The notes beneath the pieces are model-generated. The model saw nothing but the letters and a program-made list of their open reading frames with translations. It was not told the origin of the DNA and did no database searches. 64,000 bases of DNA from Jonesia quinghaiensis DSM 15701 (GTDB lineage Bacteria > Actinomycetota > Actinomycetes > Actinomycetales > Cellulomonadaceae): contig NZ_AUHN01000004.1 in the NCBI RefSeq assembly GCF_000423205.1, positions 434,001 to 498,000 on the forward strand, written 5' to 3'. This document shows positions 11,153 to 19,904 of this stretch, one piece after another; position 1 is the stretch's first letter, and each line of letters starts with the position of its first letter. The position numbers and the translations under genes were made by a program.

Positions 11153-11701
11153 TCAACCCCAGGTATCTCGGGCACCTGGCCCCTTTACACGTAACCGACC
11201 ACGCGAGAAACTTCCGGCATCCGGTCCAACGATTTTTAGCTCAATAACCACACCATCACCAATCACCTTGGCAATAGCCGCAAGAATGTTCGCTGTCAGG
11301 AACTTCAGCTGGGTTGCCCATGCAGTGGAGTGAGCACGCACCCGCAGGATTCCATCATCGAAGCTCTCAGCCGTTGAATTATCAGCGATATCTTTGCCAA
11401 CAATCTCAGGCCAACGCGAAAGGACACCACCCACTGCTACATCGGCGTTCCATCCGCGCTCGGACAAAAGAGAACCCAACGTTTCGCCAAACAGTTGCGG
11501 ATCGCGTCGAGCCCTTAATTGAGAGCCCTCAGCTTTCAGTTCATCTGCTCGGCGACGATTAGTCGGGTGTAAGCCACGCGACCGCGCAGCGGCTTGAGCT
11601 CTATTGAGCGCAAGTTTCGCCACCGCCGATGGGGGCATCAACCCATCAACCTCTGCCACACTACGCGGGCGCGGTTTTGGAAGGTCCTCAGGCGTCTCCA
11701 T
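11153..11701 (-). CDS. DUF721 family protein (DciA-like)
   Basis: 182 residues. The C-terminal ~90 residues (GWNADVAVGGVLSRWPEIVGKDIADNS through ATQLKFLTANILAAI) match DUF721, always found between recF and gyrB in actinobacteria (Rv0004). DUF721 includes DciA, the ancestral helicase-loading partner of DnaB, so a role in replication initiation is likely but unproven here. ATG 11701 is chosen because GAGGA lies five bases upstream. A GTG at 11716 would add five residues. Either start overlaps the end of recF, which implies coupled translation. Confidence 0.88.
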   Translation of the reverse strand: METPEDLPKPRPRSVAEVDGLMPPSAVAKLALNRAQAAARSRGLHPTNRRRADELKAEGSQLRARRDPQLFGETLGSLLSERGWNADVAVGGVLSRWPEIVGKDIADNSTAESFDDGILRVRAHSTAWATQLKFLTANILAAIAKVIGDGVVIELKIVGPDAGSFSRGRLRVKGPGARDTWG

Positions 11702-12995
11702 GCGGTTCCTCGCCACCGGATGCCCCTGTTACTTCTCTATCGGACAGGGGAGTGTCATTGTCATTACCTAGGACAACATCATCAGGTCCTGGCTGTTGGG
11801 AAGATACTGCACCCCTTGTGACATACAACGTTCTACCCACAAGTTCCTGTGGCACATCTTGGGGAACAGCAGCAGTAATGATGACCTGCCGTGCATTCGC
11901 AGCAATCGATGCAAGTTGGCGGCGGCGCTGCGAGTCCAACTCAGCAAACACATCGTCAAGAATCAGGATGGGCTCAGTGTCATCAGATGAGTCTGTCCAC
12001 CAAATATCTGCGAGTTCAGCCGCCGCTGGGTTATCTTGATCCGGCCCTTGAGTCATTAACGTATATGACGCCAAGCGCATCGCTAGCGCATACGACCAAC
12101 TTTCCCCGTGGCTGGCGTAACCTTTCACCGGCAGGTCATCGAGCATCTGTTCAAGGTCATCCCGGTGTGGGCCTGCAAGGCAAACACCCCGGTCGAGCTC
12201 TTTGCGCTGTGCAGCAGCTAGTGCTTCGCGGAATGCTTCTTGAATGTCCTCAACTGCAGCAACGGGGGGCAGGGGAGTGGCAAGCCAACTATTTAACGAC
12301 GGGCGATACCCCAAGTGAGCAATAGACTGCGCCTGGCTCACAACGGTGTAGCTCGTGGAAATATGCGGCGCGATAGCCGCAACAATCCGCTGCCTTAGCG
12401 CAATCACTGTTGAACCAAGTTCCACAAGGCGTTCATCCCAGATCGCCAGAGAGGCGCGATCAGCTTCGTTTAGCACCGCACGGCTGGAGCCTAGGCTTTT
12501 CAAGAGGGCAGACCGCTGGCGAACAACCTTGTCATAGTCACTGAGCACAGAACGCATACGTGGGGATATCAGCACCGTTAAACCATCGAGGTATGCGCGG
12601 CGAGCGTCCGGGTCGCCTTTCACGAGGACGAGGTCTTCTGGCGCAAACAGCACTGTCTTCACGATCCCCAGCGCTGATGACGCACGGGAATGCGATCCAC
12701 GATTTACCCTGGCGCGATTTGCTTTTCCGATGTTGACTTCGAGTTCGACGACTTGGGCACGTTCTCCGCGGACAACTCGCGATTTGATGATCGCTCGCTG
12801 GGCCCCAACCCGAACAAGTGCTTGATCATGAGACACACGATGGGAACCAAGAGTAGCCAGGTAACCAATCGCTTCAACCAGATTGGTTTTTCCTTGCCCG
12901 TTCCTGCCGACCAAAATATTGACGCCAGGACTCAACTCGAGATCGACATGCTCGTATGAGCGATAGTCGAGGAGTGAAAGGTGAGAGACATACAT
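11688..12995 (-). CDS. recF: DNA replication and repair protein RecF
   Basis: 435 residues. RecF is an SMC-like ATPase that helps load RecA at single-strand gaps. It begins MYVSHLSLLDYRSYEHVDLEL, with Walker A GRNGQGKTN near residue 35, signature-type residues in the C-terminal half and Walker B EPILILDDVFAELD. ATG 12995 has GGAG eight bases upstream. A longer frame from 13019 adds eight atypical residues. It sits 80 bases after dnaN, across the parS-bearing palindrome. Confidence 0.96.
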   Translation of the reverse strand: MYVSHLSLLDYRSYEHVDLELSPGVNILVGRNGQGKTNLVEAIGYLATLGSHRVSHDQALVRVGAQRAIIKSRVVRGERAQVVELEVNIGKANRARVNRGSHSRASSALGIVKTVLFAPEDLVLVKGDPDARRAYLDGLTVLISPRMRSVLSDYDKVVRQRSALLKSLGSSRAVLNEADRASLAIWDERLVELGSTVIALRQRIVAAIAPHISTSYTVVSQAQSIAHLGYRPSLNSWLATPLPPVAAVEDIQEAFREALAAAQRKELDRGVCLAGPHRDDLEQMLDDLPVKGYASHGESWSYALAMRLASYTLMTQGPDQDNPAAAELADIWWTDSSDDTEPILILDDVFAELDSQRRRQLASIAANARQVIITAAVPQDVPQELVGRTLYVTRGAVSSQQPGPDDVVLGNDNDTPLSDREVTGASGGEEPHGDA

Positions 12996-13015
12996 GTCAT
13001 CTACTCCGAGAAACG

Positions 13016-13061
13016 CCAATGGGCTGGGGATGTTTCACGTGAAACATCCCCAGCCCATTGG
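13016..13061. promoter_or_regulatory. parS: parS site inside a 46-bp perfect palindrome
   Basis: The canonical ParB site TGTTTCACGTGAAACA occupies 13031-13046. The symmetry continues outward for another 15 bp on each side without a mismatch (outer arms CCAATGGGCTGGGGA). It lies 14 bases after the dnaN stop and 20 before the recF start, so on the minus-strand transcript it would fold into a 23-bp stem and could act as a terminator or attenuator. Confidence 0.93.
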
Positions 13062-13075
13062 TCTTGCGTAGAGCT

Positions 13076-14206
13076 TTAGTTTGCAAAGCGGATGGGGACG
13101 AGCAAATAGCGGTAGTGCTTCGAGTCTTCGCCATCGAGCGATTCTTGTCCCGTGAACTCAACTGGCTTGTTCGGGTGTGTGAAAGACAGACGGACAAAGT
13201 CTGTCCCCAGTGCGTTAAGCCCATCGAGGAGGAACTGCGGATTAAAGGCAACCGAAATCTCTTCACCAACAAGCGTTGACTCCAACGCTTCTGAAGCTTG
13301 CGCGTCATCGCCTTGCCCTGCATCAAGAATGACTTGACCTTCAGCGAAGTTGAGGCGGATCGGTGTGTTCCGCTCAGCAACGAGCGCGACACGTCGAGCT
13401 GCATCGATCAGTGGTTGCGTCGCCACGACAGCGTGAATGGGTGTTTCGTCAGGGAAGAGTCGGCGTACGTGTGGGTAATCGCCGTCAACTAGCAGGGAGG
13501 TCGTGTGGCGTCCACCGGCTTCAAAACCGATCATATCCACCCCATTGCCTACAGAAAGGGCAACGTTTACCTCGCCTGATGATCCAAGCGACTTGGAGAC
13601 ATCATTGAGGGTTCGCGCCCGAACGAGAGCAACTGTGGAAATCTCTGGGGAGGTTGGGCTCCATGTCAGTTCGCGCAGAGCAAGGCGGTAGCGATCAGTG
13701 GCGAGCAAAGTGATCTTTTCGCCTTCAATTTCGATGCGCACACCAGTCAGCAACGGGAGCGTGTCATCACGGCTCGCAGCAACTGTTACCTGGGAAACTG
13801 CTGCAGTCATCTCTTGACCGTCAACAACACCAGTTAGTTCAGGCATGAGAGGCAGAGACGGATACTCGTCCACAGGCATCGTTAGCAGGCTGAACCGTGA
13901 AGCTCCGCAGACGACTGAAACTTTCGTGCCCTCTACGGAGAAGTCCACAGGCTTATTGGGCAGGGACTTGGAGATCTCAGCAAGAAGCTTCCCGGAAACC
14001 AAGATTGTTCCTGCTTCAGAGACATCCGCTGGAATTTCAGCTCGGGCTGAAACTTCATAGTCGAAGGATGCGAGATTGAGAATGCCCTCTTGAGTTGCCT
14101 CAATGCGAACTCCAGCAAGTACTGGAGCAGGCGGGCGATTGGGGAGTGTGCGAGCAGTCCAGGTGACAGCCTCAGCTAGTACATCGCGTTCAACCCGGAA
14201 CTTCAT
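13076..14206 (-). CDS. dnaN: DNA polymerase III sliding clamp (beta subunit)
   Basis: 376 residues. It forms the ring-shaped processivity clamp. It begins MKFRVERDVLAEAVTWTARTL, shows the three-domain beta-clamp pattern (GVRIEA, LLTGVRIEIEGEKITLLATDRYRLA, HYRYLLVPIR) and ends in the conserved LLVPIRFAN. ATG 14206 has GGAGGGAG upstream and is preferred to the frame starting at 14221. It lies 611 bases from dnaA across the origin, with both genes on the minus strand. Confidence 0.97.
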   Translation of the reverse strand: MKFRVERDVLAEAVTWTARTLPNRPPAPVLAGVRIEATQEGILNLASFDYEVSARAEIPADVSEAGTILVSGKLLAEISKSLPNKPVDFSVEGTKVSVVCGASRFSLLTMPVDEYPSLPLMPELTGVVDGQEMTAAVSQVTVAASRDDTLPLLTGVRIEIEGEKITLLATDRYRLALRELTWSPTSPEISTVALVRARTLNDVSKSLGSSGEVNVALSVGNGVDMIGFEAGGRHTTSLLVDGDYPHVRRLFPDETPIHAVVATQPLIDAARRVALVAERNTPIRLNFAEGQVILDAGQGDDAQASEALESTLVGEEISVAFNPQFLLDGLNALGTDFVRLSFTHPNKPVEFTGQESLDGEDSKHYRYLLVPIRFAN

Positions 14207-14817
14207 TCGCTCTCCCTCCATCGGCTCAGGTGTATCAGCGGTGAGCCACAGTGTTTATATCGACGCTCAGTCTAGTCAACATAGATCATCTCATGCATTA
14301 GTAGGTTTGCCTGCGCTGAACTGGCCGTTGTGTCGAGGCGATATCCACAGCACTTGCACACAGGTGTGGATGTGTGTCAGGAGACATCGAGCTCCATCGC
14401 CCTCACAGCCCTTCGAAGGTGTTCGCCTCTTCTAGTTATCAATGGTTAGTAGTCATAGTAGGTCCTGTGGATACTGTGGAAAACCGCTGTTTGCCTTGTC
14501 ATATCAACAGTTCTGCCTGTGGGTGAACAGGGGGACAACTTGTGGATAGAAAATGCGCGTTGTGGACGAGGAAAAGTTATTCATTGCGTTTCCACAGATC
14601 AGGGGGTCGTCATACACAGGTCTGAGGAGTTATCCACCTGTTATCAACATGTTTGTCAACAGGTGTGGAAAAGTGGCCCATTCTTGTGCACAGAGATGTG
14701 GATGAAAAGCTAGGGATGGCACAGAGAAAGGGCGGGAGAACCGCGCAATTTCGGTTCTCCCGCCCTTCTCCACAGGTTGTTGACAGAGTGTTGTCCACAG
14801 GTTGTGGATGCTGTGGA
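14207..14817. other. oriC: oriC: dnaA-dnaN intergenic region with degenerate DnaA boxes
   Basis: 611 bases without a gene between dnaA and dnaN, full of DnaA-box-like nonamers in both orientations, nearly all one base from TTATCCACA. Examples on the plus strand are ATATCCACA 14341-14349, TTATCCACC 14630-14638, TTATCAACA 14641-14649, TTGTCAACA 14653-14661 and TTGTCCACA 14791-14799. On the minus strand, boxes read as TGTGGATAC 14466-14474, TGTGGAAAA 14475-14483 and 14664-14672, TGTGGATAG 14541-14549, TGTGGATGA 14697-14705 and TGTGGATGC 14803-14811. TTGTCCACA is the form favoured in GC-rich actinobacteria. No perfect consensus box occurs here; those lie on the other side of dnaA. A dnaA terminator hairpin is embedded at 14728-14767. 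Confidence 0.85.
14728..14767 (-). terminator. dnaA terminator within oriC
   Basis: Perfect 16-bp arms (AAGGGCGGGAGAACCG) with an 8-base loop, followed on the minus strand by TTCTCTG. It lies 50 bases beyond the dnaA stop and should separate dnaA from dnaN transcription. Confidence 0.8.
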
Positions 14818-16239
14818 CTACCCGCGATGCTGTTGTTTGATGCGGCTCGTCAGTTCGGTGACTTGGTTGTAGATTGAGCGCCGTTCAGCCATCTGTTCAG
14901 CGATTTTTCGATTGGCGTGCATCACAGTTGTGTGATCACGGCCACCAAATTGAGCGCCAATTTTTGGGAGAGATAGGTCGGTAAGCTCCCGACAAAGGTA
15001 CATAGCGATCTGGCGTGCAGTGACAAGCACACGTGATCGGGATGCACCGCAGAGATCCTCGATGGTCAGCCCAAAATATGCCGCAGTTTGCGCAATCACT
15101 GAAGATGCGGTGATCTGCGAGGCTTCATCATCATCGGTAATGAGGTCTTTGAGGACAATTTCCGCTAGAGCCAGGTCAACGGGCTGACGGTTCAAGTTGG
15201 CGAAAGCCGTAACCCGAATCAACGCACCTTCGAGTTCACGGATGTTCGAGGAAATTTTCGACGCAATGTACTCCAAGACGTCATCTGGAGCAGCGAGCCT
15301 CTCGCCAGCCGCCTTTTTGCGCAGAATTGCGATACGCGTTTCGAGGTCAGGAGGCTGAACATCAGTGATAAGACCCCACTCGAACCGTGATCGAAGACGA
15401 TCCTCAAAACCAGCTAGTTGCTTAGGCGGCAGGTCTGAGGTGATGACTACTTGCTTGTTGGCATTGTGGAGGGCATTAAACGTATGGAAGAACTCTTCCA
15501 TCGTCGCTTCTTTGCCTTGAAGAAACTGGATGTCATCGATCAAAAGAAAGTCGACTTCACGGTGGCGCCGTTGGAAGGCACCGGCACGCTCATCACGAAT
15601 GGAGTTGATGAAGTCGTTGGTGAACTCCTCCGAATTCACATACTTCACCTTTGCATGTGGATAAAGATTGAGAGCGTAGTTACCAATCGCGTGTAGCAGG
15701 TGGGTTTTCCCCAGGCCAGAACCACCATAGATAAAGAGGGGACTGTAGGCCTTGGCCGGCGCTTCAGCAACAGCGACAGCGGCGGCATGGGCAAATCGGT
15801 TAGATGCACCAATAACGAAGGTTTCAAAAATGTACTTTGGATTAAGCCTGTTGCCTTCGTCTGCAGATTTCACAGGAACAGGCTCGCGATCAACAAGTGA
15901 AGGTGTTGACTCGTGACGCGTTTCTGCTGGTGGAACGGGCTGTTGAACAAAATCTGGTTCTGGTGCCCGCTCAAGCTCTGGATTGACAGTGACTGCCAGA
16001 TGAATCTGCTTACCAACCGCGCGTGAAATTGCCTCAGTCAGTTCTTGGCGGCCTCGCCGTTCGAAGAAATCTCGCTGACCGTCATTGGCCACACCAACGA
16101 TTGCTGTTTGATCGAGAAATCCCATCAGACGGGTGCCGCGGAGAAGGGCAATCAACCGTGGAGTTGAATCCTGACTTCCTTCGAGGTCCGTCACGATTGA
16201 TTCCCACAAAGTTGTTAGGGATTCATCTTGAGTCGTCAC
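14818..16239 (-). CDS. dnaA: Chromosomal replication initiator protein DnaA
   Basis: 473 residues. DnaA binds DnaA boxes and melts the origin. Domain I ([10 protein letters not shown]) is followed by a short acidic/Pro linker (about residues 85-130), then the AAA+ domain starting [21 protein letters not shown] with Walker [10 protein letters not shown] and Walker [10 protein letters not shown]. The DNA-binding domain IV has the signature [27 protein letters not shown]. The start is GTG 16239 with AAGGA upstream. The linker domain II is short for an actinobacterium. Boxes on both sides of the gene suggest autoregulation. Confidence 0.98.
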   Translation of the reverse strand: MTTQDESLTTLWESIVTDLEGSQDSTPRLIALLRGTRLMGFLDQTAIVGVANDGQRDFFERRGRQELTEAISRAVGKQIHLAVTVNPELERAPEPDFVQQPVPPAETRHESTPSLVDREPVPVKSADEGNRLNPKYIFETFVIGASNRFAHAAAVAVAEAPAKAYSPLFIYGGSGLGKTHLLHAIGNYALNLYPHAKVKYVNSEEFTNDFINSIRDERAGAFQRRHREVDFLLIDDIQFLQGKEATMEEFFHTFNALHNANKQVVITSDLPPKQLAGFEDRLRSRFEWGLITDVQPPDLETRIAILRKKAAGERLAAPDDVLEYIASKISSNIRELEGALIRVTAFANLNRQPVDLALAEIVLKDLITDDDEASQITASSVIAQTAAYFGLTIEDLCGASRSRVLVTARQIAMYLCRELTDLSLPKIGAQFGGRDHTTVMHANRKIAEQMAERRSIYNQVTELTSRIKQQHRG

Positions 16240-16264
16240 GGACAGTCCTTCTCACAGAGGTGTT

Positions 16265-16545
16265 CAAAGTTGTGGATTATTTCATCAACAGGGTTGTGGA
16301 TAATTCACAGGCGGGCGATGATCAGTGTCCCACAAGAGGGGTCATCCACAAAGTTATCCACAGCCTGTGCGTAGTGCGTTCTCGTAGCGTAGTCCTTGTA
16401 TTTGCGCGGTTCAACAGGTCACAGGTAATCTCATCGATGTAGTTTCAACAGGAGTCGGTTGGCCATCTTGGTCAATATCACAGTTATCCACAGTTGCGCG
16501 CCTCACCCTGTGGATTTCTTTTCTCTCAGAGCGATTATCCACAGC
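16265..16545. other. DnaA-box cluster between dnaA and rpmH
   Basis: Four perfect TTATCCACA boxes: 16295-16303 (minus strand), 16354-16362, 16484-16492 and 16535-16543. One-mismatch boxes lie at 16271-16279, 16342-16350 and 16509-16517. The 542 bases between dnaA and rpmH hold no gene. This half contains the strongest DnaA sites in the window, and the remainder (16546-16781) should carry the rpmH promoter. The sites could serve as a second origin half, as dnaA autoregulation, or both. Confidence 0.85.
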
Positions 16546-16781
16546 TGACGTTTGGGGTGTGGAAGTGCTGGGTGACCATGAACACAGCGGTCGCATGCCC
16601 AGAATATTTGACCCAGAGCCCTCGTTTGGCGTACCGTTTTAGGGTTGTTTCAGATGCTTCTGCCCGCCCGAAAACCGGGCTTTTACGACGCAGAGTTCCT
16701 GATCCTCAGGGAAGACTGAAACACACTTAGACCACCGTGCGTATCCGTGAGGCCACGCACTGAGAACCTTTGGAGAAACTC

Positions 16782-16919
16782 GTGAGCAAGCGGACTTACC
16801 AGCCGAACAACCGGCGTCGCGCAAAGACCCACGGCTTCCGTCTGCGTATGCGTACCCGCGCAGGGCGCGCAATCCTCGGAGCACGCCGCCGTAAGGGCCG
16901 CGCTGAACTCACCGTCTGA
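16782..16919 (+). CDS. rpmH: 50S ribosomal protein L34
   Basis: 45 residues: [20 protein letters not shown], then [25 protein letters not shown]. This is the highly conserved basic L34 with the [13 protein letters not shown] start and the RTRAGRAIL and RRRKGR core. GTG start at 16782 with GGAG seven bases upstream. It is the first gene of the rpmH-rnpA-yidD-yidC-jag series. Confidence 0.97.
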   Translation: MSKRTYQPNNRRRAKTHGFRLRMRTRAGRAILGARRRKGRAELTV

Positions 16920-16924
16920 CAGCG

Positions 16925-17287
16925 GTGTTACCTTCTGCGCACCGCATCCGCAGCTCGGACCAATTTGGTCTAGCAGTACGCCGCGGGGTGCGCGCAGGAA
17001 AATCGACCATGGTGGTCCATCTTGCCTCGAACGCTGAGGCGCCAGATGCACCGCCATCGGTCGGTTTTGTTGTATCTAAAGCAGTTGGGAATGCAGTCAC
17101 TCGCAATCTCGTCAAACGACGACTGAGGGCGATTACACGAGAACGTTTACCTCGTCTAACTCCTGGTGAGTTGCTAGTTGTTCGTGCGCTACCGCATGCC
17201 TCGTTGGCTTCGTTTGACCAGCTTGGTCAAGACTTCGATCGCCTTTTGGTGACCTGCCAACACAAAAAAGCCAAGGTGAGAAGCTGA
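16925..17287 (+). CDS. rnpA: Ribonuclease P protein component
   Basis: 120 residues. It is the protein cofactor of RNase P, which trims the 5' ends of tRNAs. It begins MLPSAHRIRSSDQFGLAVRRG and carries the family motif around RNLVKRRLRAI. The GTG start is 5 bases after the rpmH stop, and the stop overlaps the yidD ATG (TGATG). Confidence 0.95.
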   Translation: MLPSAHRIRSSDQFGLAVRRGVRAGKSTMVVHLASNAEAPDAPPSVGFVVSKAVGNAVTRNLVKRRLRAITRERLPRLTPGELLVVRALPHASLASFDQLGQDFDRLLVTCQHKKAKVRS

Positions 17288-17559
17288 TGACAACATGGAC
17301 CAAGGTTCCTCGACGATCCTTGCTCGCAGTCATTGGCTTTTACCAACGCTATATATCGATCCTCACGGGACCTACTTGTCGCTATCACCCGAGTTGCTCT
17401 AGTTACGCGAAGACTGCCATTGAAGTTCATGGTGCGGGACGTGGAACTGTGTTAGCAGCATGGAGATTGATGAGGTGCGTACCGTGGACCCCTGGAGGGA
17501 TCGATGATGTTCCTCCAGCCCGCACAGAACAACAGCAGGCACCCAGGGATAACGCATAA
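17287..17559 (+). CDS. yidD: Membrane protein insertion efficiency factor YidD
   Basis: 90 residues. YidD helps YidC-dependent membrane insertion. The core FYQRYISILTGPTCRYHPSCSSYAKTAIEVHGAGRGT carries the conserved Cys residues of CRYHPSCSSYA, followed by MRCVPWTPGGIDDVP. Translation is coupled to rnpA by a one-base overlap, and yidC follows after 67 bases. Confidence 0.95.
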   Translation: MTTWTKVPRRSLLAVIGFYQRYISILTGPTCRYHPSCSSYAKTAIEVHGAGRGTVLAAWRLMRCVPWTPGGIDDVPPARTEQQQAPRDNA

Positions 17560-17626
17560 CCCAAGTGACTGCCTGACCTCGATCGCGCACAAGATAAGAA
17601 GTAGTGCTCAGGCACGGGAGTAGACA

Positions 17627-18574
17627 GTGGATTTCTTTGTAATTCTTAAGCCTATTGAATGGGCTGTGGCATGGATTATGTATCTATGTCACAAATTCTT
17701 CGTCTTCCTTGGTCTCCCTGATGGTGAGGGCGTCGCATGGATCTTCTCGGTAATCGGGTTGACCATCGTCATCCGTATCATCATCATCCCGCTGTTCTTC
17801 AAGCAGATCAAAGCATCCCGAGCGATGCAGATGATTCAGCCTGAGCTACAAGCAATTCAGAAGAAGTACAAAAACCGTACTGACCCCGCATCTCGTGAAG
17901 CAATGGGGCGCGAGACAATGGGGCTGTACTCCAAGCACGGCACGAACCCACTGGCGTCGTGCATGCCCATTCTGTTACAAACCCCAATCTTCTTCGCTCT
18001 ATTCCGTGTTCTTAACGGAATGAACAACATTGCCACTGGTGAGAGTTCAAGCATTGGGCCTATTGACCAGGGCGTTGCTCAGCAGATTGAGAACTCCGAG
18101 TTGTTCGGTGCGAGCCTGTCATCAACGTTCCTGCACCAGCCGACGGATACCAACACTAAAATCGTTTCGGCGATTCTCATCGTCCTGATGTGTGCCACGC
18201 TCTACATCACCCAGCGACAGCTGACGATGAAGAACATGCCAGCTTCTGCGCTGCAAGGCCCGATGGCCCAGACGCAGAAAATTATGCTCTACCTCATCCC
18301 TGGGATGATGGCTATCTCCGGAGTGAACTTCCCCATTGGTGTGTTGATCTACTGGGTTGTTTCCAACTTGTGGTCCACTGGTCAACAGTTCTACACCATC
18401 AACCGCATGCCTACACCTGGTTCAGAAGCAGAGAAGCGCCTGAACGAACGTAATGCGCGCAAGGCGGCTAAAAAGGGCATCGTCATTGAAGAGCCTGAGA
18501 AGCCAACTGTTATCCAGCCGCGTGGACAACGCGAACAGCCTCAGCGCAAGAAGCGCAAGAAGCGCAAAAAATAG
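17627..18574 (+). CDS. yidC: Membrane protein insertase YidC
   Basis: 315 residues. It inserts membrane proteins with or without Sec. Membrane helices lie at about residues 5-30, 36-58, 105-130, 182-202 and 225-260. The cytoplasmic hairpin KQIKASRAMQMIQPELQAIQKKYKNRTD follows the second helix, with the conserved Arg (IRIIIIPLF) before it. The C-terminal tail is extremely basic (RKKRKKRKK), which is usual for ribosome contact. It lacks the large periplasmic domain of proteobacterial YidC, as expected for a Gram-positive. Confidence 0.96.
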   Translation: MDFFVILKPIEWAVAWIMYLCHKFFVFLGLPDGEGVAWIFSVIGLTIVIRIIIIPLFFKQIKASRAMQMIQPELQAIQKKYKNRTDPASREAMGRETMGLYSKHGTNPLASCMPILLQTPIFFALFRVLNGMNNIATGESSSIGPIDQGVAQQIENSELFGASLSSTFLHQPTDTNTKIVSAILIVLMCATLYITQRQLTMKNMPASALQGPMAQTQKIMLYLIPGMMAISGVNFPIGVLIYWVVSNLWSTGQQFYTINRMPTPGSEAEKRLNERNARKAAKKGIVIEEPEKPTVIQPRGQREQPQRKKRKKRKK

Positions 18575-18606
18575 AGACTTGACCACTGGTAACTGAGGAG
18601 CACAAC

Positions 18607-19107
18607 ATGGGATCAGCACAGCAGCTTGATCGCAAGCGCGTTGCACAACTTGAAGAAGAGGGTGACGTCGCAGCAGATTATCTTGAAGAATTGCTCGATA
18701 TCGCTGACCTCGATGGTGACATCGAGATTGATGTTGAACACGACCGTGCGTCTGTCGCCATCATTGCGGACGACAGCGCATCTATTCGCCACCTCGTTGG
18801 CCGCGAAGGTGAAGTTCTTGAGGCTCTTCAGGAGCTTGCGCGGCTAGCCGTTCAAGCTAAAACTGGGGAACGTAGCCGACTGATGTTGGACGTTGCCGGG
18901 TACCGCGCAGGGCGCCGTGAAGAACTCACTGCACTGGCAAATGACGCGATCGCCAAGGTTCAATCAACTGGTCGTGCCATTGCTCTGGAACCACTCAACG
19001 CCTTTGAGCGCAAAGTGGTGCACGACGTCGTGACGGATGCTGGTCTAACCAGTGAGTCACACGGTGTCGATCCTGATCGGTACATTGAGATCTCACCAGC
19101 TCAGTAA
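18607..19107 (+). CDS. KH/R3H RNA-binding protein (Jag/KhpB-like)
   Basis: 166 residues. A KH-like domain (about residues 45-105, VGREGEVLEALQELARLAVQ) is followed by an R3H domain (ERKVVHDVV to ESHGVDPDRYIEISP). It is the Jag/KhpB/SpoIIIJ-associated protein that follows yidC in most Gram-positives and binds RNA with a partner KH protein. ATG 18607 has GAGGAG upstream, and a clear terminator follows at 19125. Confidence 0.93.
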   Translation: MGSAQQLDRKRVAQLEEEGDVAADYLEELLDIADLDGDIEIDVEHDRASVAIIADDSASIRHLVGREGEVLEALQELARLAVQAKTGERSRLMLDVAGYRAGRREELTALANDAIAKVQSTGRAIALEPLNAFERKVVHDVVTDAGLTSESHGVDPDRYIEISPAQ

Positions 19108-19124
19108 TTATTTGCATCACAAGA

Positions 19125-19146
19125 GGCTCGCATGACTATGCGGGCC
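19125..19146 (+). terminator. Rho-independent terminator after the jag-like gene
   Basis: GGCTCGCAT-GACT-ATGCGGGCC (9-bp stem with one G-U pair) followed by TTTT. It ends the rpmH-jag transcript and contains the ATG at 19132 that would otherwise look like an rsmG start. Confidence 0.85.
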
Positions 19147-19173
19147 TTTTGTGTTGGAGAAAGGAAGTGGAGC

Positions 19174-19800
19174 GTGGACGCTCATTTGGATGAAGCTGTT
19201 GTACGAGAGTACTTCGGAGAATCATGGGAACGCGTCAACGCGTTCGCTGAAATACTCGGTGCCGAGGGGGAGGTGCGCGGCCTCATCGGTCCGCGTGAAT
19301 TAGACCGGTTATGGGATCGACACATTCTGAATTCAGCGGCGGTTGTCCCATACCTTCCCGTGCAGGGAAGCGTGGCAGATCTTGGTAGTGGAGCGGGGCT
19401 CCCCGGACTAGTGATCGCTTGTATGCTCCCGGATGTACACGTGCGATTGATTGAACCCATGGAACGTCGCTGTGCCTGGCTTACCGAAGCAATTGACCAC
19501 GTGGGCCTCACTTCGGTTGAGGTGCTGCGTGGGCGGGCTGAAGAGTTCCATGGCGCTTTCACAGTGTCAGCGGTAACTGCACGGGCAGTTGCTGCACTCG
19601 ACAAACTATCGCGCTGGGCTGTTCCTCTCCTTGAATCAGGCGGCGAACTAGTTGTGTTGAAGGGGCGATCGGTGGAACAGGAAATAGAACCAGCACGGAA
19701 GGTGCTTCGTAAGTTTAAGATGTCGGAGCCGGAGATCTTAGAAGCAAGAACGATTGATGCTGTTGAAGCCACGACAGTTGTGCGTTCCGTGCGGGGGTGA
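19174..19800 (+). CDS. rsmG: 16S rRNA (guanine-N7)-methyltransferase RsmG (GidB)
   Basis: 208 residues. It methylates N7 of G527 of 16S rRNA with S-adenosylmethionine. Motifs are ADLGSGAGLPGLVIA (SAM loop, about residues 69-83), LIEPMERRCAWL and VTARAVAALDKL. GTG 19174 is chosen because AAAGGAAGTGG lies upstream and the earlier in-frame ATG at 19132 is inside the terminator hairpin. The following 56 bases lead to the second palindromic parS. Confidence 0.94.
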   Translation: MDAHLDEAVVREYFGESWERVNAFAEILGAEGEVRGLIGPRELDRLWDRHILNSAAVVPYLPVQGSVADLGSGAGLPGLVIACMLPDVHVRLIEPMERRCAWLTEAIDHVGLTSVEVLRGRAEEFHGAFTVSAVTARAVAALDKLSRWAVPLLESGGELVVLKGRSVEQEIEPARKVLRKFKMSEPEILEARTIDAVEATTVVRSVRG

Positions 19801-19856
19801 CGCACTGTAGTTATACAGCCGATGTGACCGTAATCCTGGCGGCTGGCTCGCTCGCT

Positions 19857-19904
19857 GACTGAGGGCAGTGAATGTTTCACGTGAAACATTCACTGCCCTC
19901 AGTC
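19857..19904. promoter_or_regulatory. parS: parS site inside a 48-bp perfect palindrome
   Basis: TGTTTCACGTGAAACA at 19873-19888 is centred in a perfect palindrome with 24-bp half-sites (outer arm GACTGAGGGCAGTGAA). It lies downstream of rsmG and upstream of parA. The outer arms are unrelated in sequence to those of the site at 13016-13061, so the shared feature is the symmetry and not a copied repeat. Confidence 0.93.

Noticed and set aside
11629-12039. Plus-strand frames opposite recF
   Set aside because: Antisense to a conserved gene with all RecF motifs. The predicted proteins are compositionally odd.
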